Origin: Actinoplanes couchii
GTDB taxonomy: Bacteria; Actinomycetota; Actinomycetes; Mycobacteriales; Micromonosporaceae
Direction of reading: 5' to 3'
Assembly (NCBI RefSeq): GCF_016862075.1
Contig: NZ_BOMG01000064.1
Coordinates: 186,001-250,000, forward strand
Length of the DNA stretch: 64,000 bases
The notes under the pieces are model-generated. The model saw only the letters and a list, made by a program, of their open reading frames with translations. It searched no databases and was not told the DNA's origin. Shown piece after piece: positions 15,284 to 23,115 of the stretch. Made by a program: the position numbers and the translations under genes. The stretch's first letter is position 1. Every line of letters starts with the position of its first letter.

Positions 15284-16741
15284 GTGACGAGACCAGGCCT
15301 ACGGGTGACGACTGCGGTCATCGGTCTCACCCTGGCCGCAGCCCTGTTCGCACCGGCACCCGCGCTCGCCGCCGAGGCCGTGGTGCTGGCACAGGGGCAT
15401 ACCGACGCCATCGACGTGCACTACGAGGGCGGCGCTCTGAAGCTGAAGGTCAAGGACGACACCATCAGCCCCGCCGTCGTACGGGATCCGGCCGACGTCA
15501 CCTTCCAGGTCCTGCCCGCCGCCGAGACCGTCGTGCCGGACCTGCCGGCCTTCGCGTTCCTCGGGTCACCGGGCAGCAAAATCTGGATGCTTCCGCAGGT
15601 CCAGGACCCGGCCCTGCTGTGGCCGGGCTGGAACACCACCACCCTGGGCAGTGGCGTCTTCGCCGGCGACAAGGTGACCATCAGCCTGACCGGCGTGGAC
15701 GGTCCCGGCGATGTGACCCTCTTCGACACCAATTCCCTGGGTACGCCGAACATCAAGTTCCGCAGCAACGACGGCCTGCCGGACAAGCTTGACGTGCCGG
15801 TGCACACCCACGCGCACGCCGGCTGGGTGTTCTCCGCCCCGGGGACGTACACGCTGAAGTTCCAGGCCGACGCCACCCTGGCCAACGGCACAAAACTGTC
15901 CACCGGCCCGGTCGACTACCGGTTCGTGGTCGGTGACACGCAGTCCACGGTCGGCCTGAGCATCACCGGCATGCCGGAGGGCGACCAGCAACCCGGCACC
16001 GCCGTCACGCTCCAGGCGGTCCAGTCACCCCAGGGCTCGCTGACCCGCTACCAGTGGTTCAGCAAGAAGCAGGGCGACAGCGACTACACCGCGATCGAGG
16101 GCGAGACCGGCGCGGCGTACCGCTTCACCGCCACCCGTGCCCTCAACGGCGCGGAATACCTGGTCAAGCTCTACGACGGCAGCACCGTGGTGGCGTCCAG
16201 CGACCCGGCGTGGCTGTGGGTGGCGTTCCCGGACGACAGCAGCAGCACCGCCAAGACGGTGACCGCCACCATCAACGCCTCCGACGGCGCCCTCGTGATC
16301 AGCGTCGATCCCGAGAACCGCACCGTCACCCTGCCCGCCGCCGCACTGTCGGCGGCCGGTGACCGGTGGGAGAGCAACGGCGCCCTCCAACCGGTCACGG
16401 TCACCGACACCCGGGCCGCCCAGCCCGGCTGGACCGTGTCCGGGCAGGTCGCCGACGGGTTCCGCAACAGCGAGGGCAAGACCTTCGCCGGCGGCTACCT
16501 CGGCTGGACCCCCAGCGTCACCACGCAGGGCGACCAGCAGGGCGTCATCGCCGGACCGGTCTCGGCGCCGTACGTCTCCGGACAGCCGGGCACCGGCCTC
16601 GGCGGCAGCGCGGCCCTCGCGTCGGCGCCGAACGGCAAGGGCCGGGGCACCGCCCAGTTGGACGCGGCGCTGAAGCTCAGCGTCCCGACCGACACGGCGG
16701 CCGGCACCTACACCGGCACCCTGACCCTGACCGCCATCTAA
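15284..16741 (+). CDS. Secreted protein: anchor-M-type domain plus WxL-like C-terminal domain
   Basis: A 485-residue secreted protein. A signal peptide ends near residue 30 (APALAAEA). The anchored-repeat domain (about 32-220) has the family marks GHTDAIDVHYEGG, FAFLGSPGSKIWMLPQ, LLWPGWNT, GPGDVTLFD, THAHAGWVF and DYRFVVGD. An Ig-like segment follows (about 225-320, YQWFSKK). The C-terminal 160 residues (AKTVTATINASDGALVISV ... WTVSGQVADGF ... GTYTGTLTLTAI) resemble WxL cell-wall-binding domains and recur in the protein at 24696. No sortase motif or TM. GTG was chosen for its RBS AAAGGAGG. It is first gene of the surface run and directly behind the best Zur-like site. Probable wall-associated metal receptor (inference). 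Confidence 0.82.
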   Translation: MTRPGLRVTTAVIGLTLAAALFAPAPALAAEAVVLAQGHTDAIDVHYEGGALKLKVKDDTISPAVVRDPADVTFQVLPAAETVVPDLPAFAFLGSPGSKIWMLPQVQDPALLWPGWNTTTLGSGVFAGDKVTISLTGVDGPGDVTLFDTNSLGTPNIKFRSNDGLPDKLDVPVHTHAHAGWVFSAPGTYTLKFQADATLANGTKLSTGPVDYRFVVGDTQSTVGLSITGMPEGDQQPGTAVTLQAVQSPQGSLTRYQWFSKKQGDSDYTAIEGETGAAYRFTATRALNGAEYLVKLYDGSTVVASSDPAWLWVAFPDDSSSTAKTVTATINASDGALVISVDPENRTVTLPAAALSAAGDRWESNGALQPVTVTDTRAAQPGWTVSGQVADGFRNSEGKTFAGGYLGWTPSVTTQGDQQGVIAGPVSAPYVSGQPGTGLGGSAALASAPNGKGRGTAQLDAALKLSVPTDTAAGTYTGTLTLTAI

Positions 16742-16744
16742 GAC

Positions 16745-16784
16745 GTCGTGGGGCGGCCCTCTCCCCGGGGTCCCGCCCCACGAC
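16745..16784 (+). terminator. Strong hairpin between the first two surface genes
   Basis: Perfect 12-bp arms GTCGTGGGGCGG and CCGCCCCACGAC with a 16-nt loop start 4 nt after the stop and end 13 nt before the next ATG. There is no T-run. Because the next gene appears to belong to the same unit, it may attenuate read-through or protect the upstream mRNA rather than fully terminate. Confidence 0.5.
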
Positions 16785-16797
16785 CCGGAAGACTCCC

Positions 16798-17850
16798 ATG
16801 CGCACCCGCATCGCCACGGCTGCTGTAGCCGTACTCGCAACGCTGTCCTTTCTGCCTCTGCCCGCGCATGCCGCGGCCGAATCGCTGACCTGGTCGGTCG
16901 CTCCCTCCGGTCCGGAAGGGCCGAACGGGCGGGCCGCTCTGGACTACAAACTGGACCCCGGCGCGACCGTTTCCGATCACGTCGCTGTCACCAACCACTC
17001 GACGCAGCCGCTGACGCTGCGGCTCTATCCGAACGACGCGTTCACGACCGCGGGCGGCGGATTCGACCTGCGGGCCGGGAACGCGGCGGCCACCGACGCC
17101 GGTGCGTGGATCACACTCGGTCAGGAGCGGCTCACGCTGCCGGCGTCGTCGCGGGTGATCGTGCCGTTCACCGTCACCGTGCCGGCCAACGCCACCCCCG
17201 GTGACCACGCGGCCGGGGTGGTGGCCTCGCTCGTCGCCGCCGGCACCGACGCCGCCGGCAACCAGGTCTCCGTCGATCACCGGGTCGGCACCCGGGTCTA
17301 CCTGCGGGTCGCCGGGCCCCTGAATCCGTCGCTGGCCGTCACCGAGGTGCGGGTCGAGGCCGCGACATCCTGGAACCCGCTACGGCTGCCGCGTGTCACG
17401 GCCGATCTCACCATTGCCAATCCGGGCAACGTACGCCTGACCGGGGCCCTGTCCGCCCGGGTCACCGGCCCGTTCGGTCTCGGCGCCCGGGACAGCGCCC
17501 CGGTGGCGGTCCCGGAGATCCTGCCCGGCGGATCGCTGCGCACCAGCATCGTCCTCGACACGGTCCCGCCGCTGTTCCACGAGTCGCTGACCATCGAGAT
17601 CCGGCCGGCAACCGCCGACGGCCGGGAGATCAGTCCCTTGCCGGTACGAGCCGTCACCCGGCACAGCCTCTGGCTCGTCCCCTGGCCCCAGCTCGCGATC
17701 CTGGCCCTGCTGGCAGCCCTCGCCGTCGCCTGGCTGCTGGCCCGCCGCCGCCGCGCCCGCCGCATGACAGCCGCCTTGGCCGCCGCCGAACAACGAGGCC
17801 GCGACCAGGCCGCATCCCGAACGGAATCAAGGAGTGAGCCGCATGCGTAA
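16798..17850 (+). CDS. DUF916 / WxL-interacting-protein-like membrane-anchored protein
   Basis: A 350-residue protein with signal peptide (to about 24, PLPAHAAAE), an N-terminal DUF916-type domain (residues 30-170: LTWSVAPSGPEGPNGRA, LDYKLDPGATVSDHVAVTNH, LRLYPNDAF, RVIVPFTVTVPANATPGDHAAG), a second Ig-like domain (about 175-290), one TM (LAILALLAALAVAWLLARRRR, about 300-325) and a basic tail. In Firmicutes DUF916 proteins (WxIP) are encoded beside WxL proteins and hold them at peptidoglycan. Here it follows a WxL-like protein, which supports the same partnership. The stop overlaps the next ATG by 8 nt. Confidence 0.82.
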   Translation: MRTRIATAAVAVLATLSFLPLPAHAAAESLTWSVAPSGPEGPNGRAALDYKLDPGATVSDHVAVTNHSTQPLTLRLYPNDAFTTAGGGFDLRAGNAAATDAGAWITLGQERLTLPASSRVIVPFTVTVPANATPGDHAAGVVASLVAAGTDAAGNQVSVDHRVGTRVYLRVAGPLNPSLAVTEVRVEAATSWNPLRLPRVTADLTIANPGNVRLTGALSARVTGPFGLGARDSAPVAVPEILPGGSLRTSIVLDTVPPLFHESLTIEIRPATADGREISPLPVRAVTRHSLWLVPWPQLAILALLAALAVAWLLARRRRARRMTAALAAAEQRGRDQAASRTESRSEPHA

Positions 17851-19300
17851 GACCGCCGCTGCCGTCACCGCCTCACTCGCCGTGGTGCTGGGGACCGGCA
17901 CACCGGCGTCGGCGGCCCCGCAGGCCGACGGGTCGGATCTCGTCGCCCTGACCGTGGAGTCCGGTGAGTTGCGGATGAGTTTCCGTAGCGAATCAGGATC
18001 GGACACCGACCCGCGATCGCTGGCGTTCACCGCCTCCGGGTCGCCGGCCGGGACGATCCCGGACGACCCGGAGTTCGCGTTCCTCGGCAAGGCGGGGGCG
18101 CCGGTGTGGTCGCTGCAGGAGGGCTCGCCGTTCTCCACCTTCGACACCACCGCGATCTCTAAGGGCGAGGTGACGCTGGAACTCGCCTCGGTCGAGGGCC
18201 CGGGATCGTTCGCCGCCTACACGCTCTCCGAGTGGGGACGGCCCACCCTGCTGTTCGACAGCGACGGTCCACGCAGCACGAATCTGCCCGCCGGGCAACG
18301 GCTCGGTGGCGTGGTGTGGATGTTCGACGCGGTCGGCGAGTACCGGGTGACGCTCCGCGCGACCTCGGGAAAGCTGACGGACGAAGCCGTCTACAGCATC
18401 TCGGTCCAAACGAAAGCCCAGGCCACCCCGCAGCAGGCCGCCCCACAGAAGGCCGCGGTGCCGAAGGCCGGAGCGGTTGCAGCGGCGTCCACGGCCGCGG
18501 CCGGGCAGAAGGTGATCTCGGACGGGCACGTGGACATGGGACCGAACCTGTCCGGCGGCACCATGACGATCCGGCTCAAGGACGACACCACCACTCCCCC
18601 GACCTGGCGGGAACTCTCCGCCGTCACCCTCAAGGTCACCAGCAAGGCGCAGATCGACGTGCCGGCCGGGGCCGGATACGCCTTCCTGGGCAAGGCCGGC
18701 GACAAGGTCTACCTGCTCCCCCAGTCCCAGCAGTCCGGCATCGTCTGGCCGGGCTGGAACACCCAGCACGAGTCGGTGGTCAGCGGCACCAAGGGCAACG
18801 TCACCTGGCGTCTCAAGCAGGTCACCGGCCCCGGCGCGTTCAAGCTGTTCCTGACCGGATCGTTCGGCACCCCTGAGGTCATCTTCGACTCGGCGAATTC
18901 CCTGCCGCAGCAGTTGAGCATCGCCCCGAACACCCACGCGCACGGCAACTGGGCGTTCACCAAGGCCGGGATCTACCGGCTCGCGGTGGAGATGACCGCG
19001 ACGACGACGGCGGGCAAGAGCGTCTCGGACACAAAAGCGCTGACCTTCGCAGTCGGCGACTCGACCGACACCGGCTCCAGCGCCGACAAGGGCGGCAACA
19101 CCGGCACCGACAAGGGCGGCAACGACGCCGGCAACAAGGACACCAGCGGCAACGACAAGGCCAACAGTGGTGGCGGCGGCCTGGCCAAGACCGGAACCGA
19201 CGTCATGTCGATCGCCGTCGGCGGCGTGCTGCTGCTCGGCGTGGGGACGGCCGTCGTGGTGCTGTCCCGGCGCCGAAAGTCCACTCCCGACCCTTCCTAA
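17843..19300 (+). CDS. LAKTG-anchored surface protein with two anchored-repeat domains
   Basis: A 485-residue surface protein. A signal peptide ends near residue 25. Domain 1 (about 30-190) is degenerate: it keeps FAFLGKAGAPVWSL and GPGSFAAY but has GGVVWMF where other copies have HxHxxW. Domain 2 (about 225-410) is intact: GHVDMGPNLSGG, YAFLGKAGDKVYLLPQ, GIVWPGWNT, THAHGNWAF, LTFAVGD. A Gly/Asp/Lys-rich linker leads to LAKTGTD, a TM and RRRKS. LAxTG is the class E sortase signal of actinobacteria, so covalent wall attachment is predicted. ATG at 17843 was chosen because AAGGAG ends 8 nt before it. No sortase gene is in the window. Confidence 0.85.
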   Translation: MRKTAAAVTASLAVVLGTGTPASAAPQADGSDLVALTVESGELRMSFRSESGSDTDPRSLAFTASGSPAGTIPDDPEFAFLGKAGAPVWSLQEGSPFSTFDTTAISKGEVTLELASVEGPGSFAAYTLSEWGRPTLLFDSDGPRSTNLPAGQRLGGVVWMFDAVGEYRVTLRATSGKLTDEAVYSISVQTKAQATPQQAAPQKAAVPKAGAVAAASTAAAGQKVISDGHVDMGPNLSGGTMTIRLKDDTTTPPTWRELSAVTLKVTSKAQIDVPAGAGYAFLGKAGDKVYLLPQSQQSGIVWPGWNTQHESVVSGTKGNVTWRLKQVTGPGAFKLFLTGSFGTPEVIFDSANSLPQQLSIAPNTHAHGNWAFTKAGIYRLAVEMTATTTAGKSVSDTKALTFAVGDSTDTGSSADKGGNTGTDKGGNDAGNKDTSGNDKANSGGGGLAKTGTDVMSIAVGGVLLLGVGTAVVVLSRRRKSTPDPS

Positions 19301-19318
19301 TGAAAATGAAAACCATTA
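19298..19318. promoter_or_regulatory. Possible Zur-like box before the third receptor gene
   Basis: An AT-rich 21-bp element begins at the stop codon of the LAKTG protein. Its ends TAATG and CATTA match and its left half reads TGAAAATGA, as in Zur boxes, but the right half is imperfect. It could give a second zinc-controlled promoter for 19372 onward. Confidence 0.45.
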
Positions 19319-19371
19319 AGGTTTACTTCGATCCGGTGATCGAACACCGGACTCGTATCAAGGAGATTCCC

Positions 19372-20022
19372 TTGCGTAAACCGCTGCGCGCGCTGCTGGG
19401 CACCGGCGTCCTCGCCGCCGCCCTGCTCGGCACCGCCGTCCCCGCCCAGGCCACCCCGGTCGTGGTGCTGAGCGCCGGCCACGTCGACCTGGTCGATGTG
19501 GCGTACGAGGACGGCGCCCTGGAGATCGGCGTCCACGACGAGACCGTCGAGCCGGACGTCGAGCGGGAGGTCGACGACGTCGTCTTCCTGGTCAAGAAGG
19601 CCGCGAAGACCACGGTGCCGGCCGACCCCGCCTACGGTTTCCTCGGCACCGCCGGCAAGCCGGTGTGGATCCTGCCGGAGATCCAGAACGAGGACCTGCT
19701 CTGGCCGGGCATCGCCACCGAGGAGATCGAGGCCGGCGTGTTCGCCGGTGACCAGGTGACCCTCAAGGTGGAGAAGGTGACCGGTTCCGGTCAGGTCGCC
19801 GTCTTCACCGAGGACGCCGTCGGCACCCCGGACGTGCTGATCGACAGCGCCGACGGGCTGCCCGACGCGCTGCCGCTGGCGACCGGCACCCACCTGCACG
19901 CCAGCTGGGCGTTCTCCAAGGCCGGCGTCTACCTGATCAAGGTCCGGGCCACCGGCACCCTGGTCGACGGCAGCACCGTCACGTCCGAGCCGGAGACGTA
20001 CCGGATCGTGGTGCAGCCGTGA
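19372..20022 (+). CDS. Secreted single-domain anchored-repeat protein
   Basis: A 216-residue exported protein: signal peptide (to about 27, AVPAQATPV) followed by one anchored-repeat domain covering the rest. It has GHVDLVDVAYEDGALEIGV, YGFLGTAGKPVWILPE, LLWPGIAT, THLHASWAF and ETYRIVV. No TM, sortase signal or WxL-like domain, so it may be free in the wall space, like a shuttle. The TTG start is supported by AAGGAG 7 nt upstream; the longer frame from 19300 crosses the regulatory element. Its stop overlaps the next GTG. Confidence 0.82.
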   Translation: MRKPLRALLGTGVLAAALLGTAVPAQATPVVVLSAGHVDLVDVAYEDGALEIGVHDETVEPDVEREVDDVVFLVKKAAKTTVPADPAYGFLGTAGKPVWILPEIQNEDLLWPGIATEEIEAGVFAGDQVTLKVEKVTGSGQVAVFTEDAVGTPDVLIDSADGLPDALPLATGTHLHASWAFSKAGVYLIKVRATGTLVDGSTVTSEPETYRIVVQP

Positions 20023-20639
20023 ACCTGGTCGCCGCGATACTGACCGCCGTCTCGGTCGGCGCGCTGGCCGCCCCGATCACGCTGACCAGCGGGCACGTGG
20101 ACGTCCTGGACGTCGACTACGCCGCTCCGGGCACGCTGACCCTCGCGGTCGGCGACGACACGGGTGGCAGCCTGGTCGAACGTGACCCGGCCGACGTGAC
20201 CTTCCAGGTCCCGGCGGCTGCGAAGATCACCGTGCCGAGCGGGAGTTCCTGGTCGTTCCTGGGCAGCCCCGGCGCGACCGCGTGGGTGCTGCCGCAGAGC
20301 AACACCGCGGGTCTGTTGTGGGCGGGCTGGGACACCAGCGAGGTCCCGGCCGGGGTGCTGCAGGGCAACTCGATGACATTCCGGCTGAACAGTGTCACCG
20401 GGCCCGGCAACGTCAGCGTCTACACCGTCGCGGCCGGCACCCCGACCCGGATCTTCGACTCCAGCGACGGCCTGCCCGACACGAAATCCGTCCCCTACCA
20501 CTCGCACGCCCACGCCAACTGGGGCTTCACCCGGGCCGGCACCTACACCGCCACGTTCGAGGTGACCGCCCGGCTCGCCAGTACCGGAGCCACCGTGACC
20601 ACGGGCGCGAAGGCGTTCACCTTCACCGTCCTGCCGTAA
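20019..20639 (+). CDS. Second secreted single-domain anchored-repeat protein
   Basis: A 206-residue protein with a short signal peptide (VNLVAAILTAVSVGALAAP) and one domain: GHVDVLDVDY, WSFLGSPGATAWVLPQ, LLWAGWDT, GPGNVSVY, DSSDGLPD, SHAHANWGF, FTFTVLP. It is a close paralogue of the preceding protein and is translationally coupled to it (GTGA overlap). Also without anchor. A hairpin follows the stop. The pair looks like a tandem duplication that has diverged. Confidence 0.82.
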   Translation: MNLVAAILTAVSVGALAAPITLTSGHVDVLDVDYAAPGTLTLAVGDDTGGSLVERDPADVTFQVPAAAKITVPSGSSWSFLGSPGATAWVLPQSNTAGLLWAGWDTSEVPAGVLQGNSMTFRLNSVTGPGNVSVYTVAAGTPTRIFDSSDGLPDTKSVPYHSHAHANWGFTRAGTYTATFEVTARLASTGATVTTGAKAFTFTVLP

Positions 20640-20649
20640 GGAAATCAGG

Positions 20650-20684
20650 GTGGGCCCGCTCCACTGGAATTGGAGCGGGCCCAC
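20650..20684 (+). terminator. Perfect 14-bp hairpin before the transporter genes
   Basis: Arms GTGGGCCCGCTCCA and TGGAGCGGGCCCAC with a 7-nt loop lie 10 nt after the stop and 12 nt before the ATG of the binding protein. It lacks a T-run. It probably separates receptor expression from transporter expression by attenuation or RNA stability. Confidence 0.55.
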
Positions 20685-20696
20685 TCCGGGAGACTA

Positions 20697-22214
20697 ATGA
20701 ACCGCATCCCCGTCGCGCTCGTGGCCTGCCTCACGCTGGCCGGTTGCGCGGCTCCGCCCGCCCTCTCCGCCGACGACAGCCGGGTCCAGGTGATCACCAC
20801 CACCGGGATCCTCGCCGACCTGGTCCGTAACGTCGGCGGTGACCAGGTGCTCGTCGACTCGATCGTGCCGGACAACGCGGACGCGCACGCCTACGAGCCG
20901 ACGCTGCGCGACGTGCGCAACATCGTCTACGCCGACGTGGCGTTCAGCAACTACCTGATGCTGGAAGCCCAGAACGTCATCAAGACCCTGGACGCCAACC
21001 TGCCCTCCGGCGTCGAACAGATCTCCCTGGCCGAGGGCGCGACCAAGTACGCCGCCGAGATCATCCCCCTCGTCGAGGACGTCTCGCTGGACACCGTCTG
21101 GCTGGGTATGCGGGCCCGGGGCGAGGGTGCGGCCCACGGGGTGGACCGGTCCTCGGACGTGCGGGTGTCGGCGACCGGCGTGTCCGGACCGGGCCGGGCG
21201 ACCGCTTACTTGACGGAGTCGTTCGGAAACCCGGACACGTTCTTCGACTCCGGCGACGGTTTCGAGGCGGCCAACGGCTTCCGGGACGACACGATGATCC
21301 TGCCACCGGACGCGCACACCCACATGAGCTGGGCGTTCAGAGAGCCGGGCGTCTACCGGCTGACGCTGCGCGCCGAGCTGGCGGTGACCGCCGACAGCAG
21401 GCCGATCCCGATGAACGAGCAGACGATCACCTTCGCGGTCGGCGTCGACCCGCACCTCTCACCCGACGTGACGGTTCTGCGGGGCGGTCATACCGACGTC
21501 ACCACGGACATCGACACCGGCGAGATCTATCTACTGGCCGAAGATCAACGGCTCGACCCTGCGCGTACGGTCGTCGAAGTCCCGGTGAAAGCCCTGCGTG
21601 AGGTGCCCGCGGGGCCGGGCTGGCGGTTCCTCGGCCGACCCGGGACCAGCATCTACCAGCTCCCACAGGCGGTTCTCGGGCGGCACGTGCACGGTGAGAT
21701 CGACCCGCACCTGTGGCAGGACGTCGGCAACGCCCAGGCCTACGTGGAGCTGATCCGGGACAGCCTGATCGCGGCCGACCCGGCGGGCACCCCCGGGTAC
21801 CGCGCCAACGCCGACCGCTACCTGGGTGAACTCAGCGCGCTGGACGCGTACGTCAAGAAGGAGATCGACGCGATCCCGACGGCGAACCGACATCTGGTCA
21901 CCACGCATGACGCTTTCGCCTATCTGGCGAAGGCCTACGGCATGCCGGTCGCCGGTTTTGTCACGCCCAATCCGGCGGTGGAGGCGAGTCTCGCCGACCG
22001 GCGCCGGCTCACCGAGACCTTGCGGAACCTGCACGTCCGGGCGGTCTTCCTGGAACCGAACCTGAAGGCCCGCTCGTCGACGCTGGTCGAGGTGGCGAAG
22101 CAGGAGGACGTGCGGGTCTGTGACATCTACGGCGACGCCTTCGACGGCCGGGTCACCGACTACGTGTCGATGATGCGGTTCAACGCCGACTCCCTAAAAC
22201 GATGCCTGACGTGA
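20697..22214 (+). CDS. ZnuA-like zinc-binding lipoprotein with inserted anchored-repeat domain
   Basis: A 505-residue cluster-9 (ZnuA/AdcA type) substrate-binding lipoprotein. The lipobox is LAGC at residue 17. Metal-ligand regions are visible: DAHAYEPT (about 60), GEIDPHLWQD (about 340), TTHDAFAYLAKAYGMPVAG (about 400) and DIYGDAFDG near the end. Between the first two ligands, at the place of the ZnuA His-rich loop, sits a domain of about 210 residues related to the surface proteins. Its halves are swapped: the HTHMSWAF half comes first and the GGHTDVTTD/FLGRPGTSIYQLPQ half second. It matches the known anchored-repeat ABC system binding protein. It should deliver metal to the ATPase/permease pair downstream. 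Zinc is inferred. Confidence 0.88.
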   Translation: MNRIPVALVACLTLAGCAAPPALSADDSRVQVITTTGILADLVRNVGGDQVLVDSIVPDNADAHAYEPTLRDVRNIVYADVAFSNYLMLEAQNVIKTLDANLPSGVEQISLAEGATKYAAEIIPLVEDVSLDTVWLGMRARGEGAAHGVDRSSDVRVSATGVSGPGRATAYLTESFGNPDTFFDSGDGFEAANGFRDDTMILPPDAHTHMSWAFREPGVYRLTLRAELAVTADSRPIPMNEQTITFAVGVDPHLSPDVTVLRGGHTDVTTDIDTGEIYLLAEDQRLDPARTVVEVPVKALREVPAGPGWRFLGRPGTSIYQLPQAVLGRHVHGEIDPHLWQDVGNAQAYVELIRDSLIAADPAGTPGYRANADRYLGELSALDAYVKKEIDAIPTANRHLVTTHDAFAYLAKAYGMPVAGFVTPNPAVEASLADRRRLTETLRNLHVRAVFLEPNLKARSSTLVEVAKQEDVRVCDIYGDAFDGRVTDYVSMMRFNADSLKRCLT

Positions 22215-22245
22215 CGACGATGCCTCACCTGAACAGGAAGATCCC

Positions 22246-23115
22246 TTGATAAGAGCAGTTCTGGCGCTCGCGCTGGTGATGGCGCCCACCCCGTCCGGTG
22301 ATCTGGATCAGACAGTGGACCCCGGTCAGGTCCAGGCGAGCGGCCGGGCCGTCCTGGAGACCGGGCACGTCGACATCGGCCCCCGGCTGCACGACGGGAA
22401 GTGGACGATCCAGATCCACGACGACCACGCGGTCCCGTCGGTGTGGCGCGACCCGGCGGAGACCGTGCTGCGCGTGCGGGACACCGCCGAGCTGCAGGTT
22501 CCCGACGACGAGTCGTATGCGTTCCTCGGCTCGGCCCCGGGCGAGACGGTCCATGTCGTACCGCAGACCGAGAAGCCGGGTGTCGTCTGGATCGGCTGGA
22601 ACACCCAGGATCCGGCGGTGATGGCCGCGATCAGCCGGGGTGTCACGCTGAACCTGCGCGGGGTGCAGGGCCCGGGCGCGGTCACGGTGTTCCTGCAGTC
22701 GGGCAATCTGGGCGCGCCGCGGGTGCTGTGGAGTTCGGCGAAACCGTACCCGCAGCCGCTGTGGGTGGAGACCAACACGCACACCCACGCCAACTGGGTA
22801 TTCGCGAAGACCGGCACGTATCTGCTGGCCGTGGACGTGACAGCCGATCTGGCCGACGGTTCGACGGCGACCGCGCGCACGATCCTGCGCCTCGCGGTCG
22901 GCGACTCCACCGACCCGGCGGACGCCTTCGGCGCGACCTTCACCGGACCGTTGCCGTCCGCGCCCGTCTCCCCCGCCGCCGTCGCTGCCCCGGCCGCTGC
23001 GGGAAGCAACGCCCTGCTGTTCGTGGCGATCGCCGTCATCGCCACGTTGCTGCTGGTCGCGGCGCTCGTGTGGCGGCAGTCCACGGTGCGCCGGCGGGCC
23101 GGGGACACCCGGTGA
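22246..23115 (+). CDS. Membrane-anchored anchored-repeat protein
   Basis: A 289-residue protein. A short signal peptide (IRAVLALALVMAPTP) is followed by one domain (about 30-230: GHVDIGPRLHDGKW, YAFLGSAPGETVHVVPQ, GVVWIGWNT, GPGAVTVFL, THTHANWVF, LAVGDSTDP), an Ala/Pro linker and a C-terminal TM (LLFVAIAVIATLLLVAALVW) with a basic end. No LPxTG-type motif precedes the TM, so it stays in the membrane, placed between wall-bound receptors and the lipoprotein. TTG start with AGGAAG upstream. It overlaps the ATPase start by 4 nt. Confidence 0.82.
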   Translation: MIRAVLALALVMAPTPSGDLDQTVDPGQVQASGRAVLETGHVDIGPRLHDGKWTIQIHDDHAVPSVWRDPAETVLRVRDTAELQVPDDESYAFLGSAPGETVHVVPQTEKPGVVWIGWNTQDPAVMAAISRGVTLNLRGVQGPGAVTVFLQSGNLGAPRVLWSSAKPYPQPLWVETNTHTHANWVFAKTGTYLLAVDVTADLADGSTATARTILRLAVGDSTDPADAFGATFTGPLPSAPVSPAAVAAPAAAGSNALLFVAIAVIATLLLVAALVWRQSTVRRRAGDTR

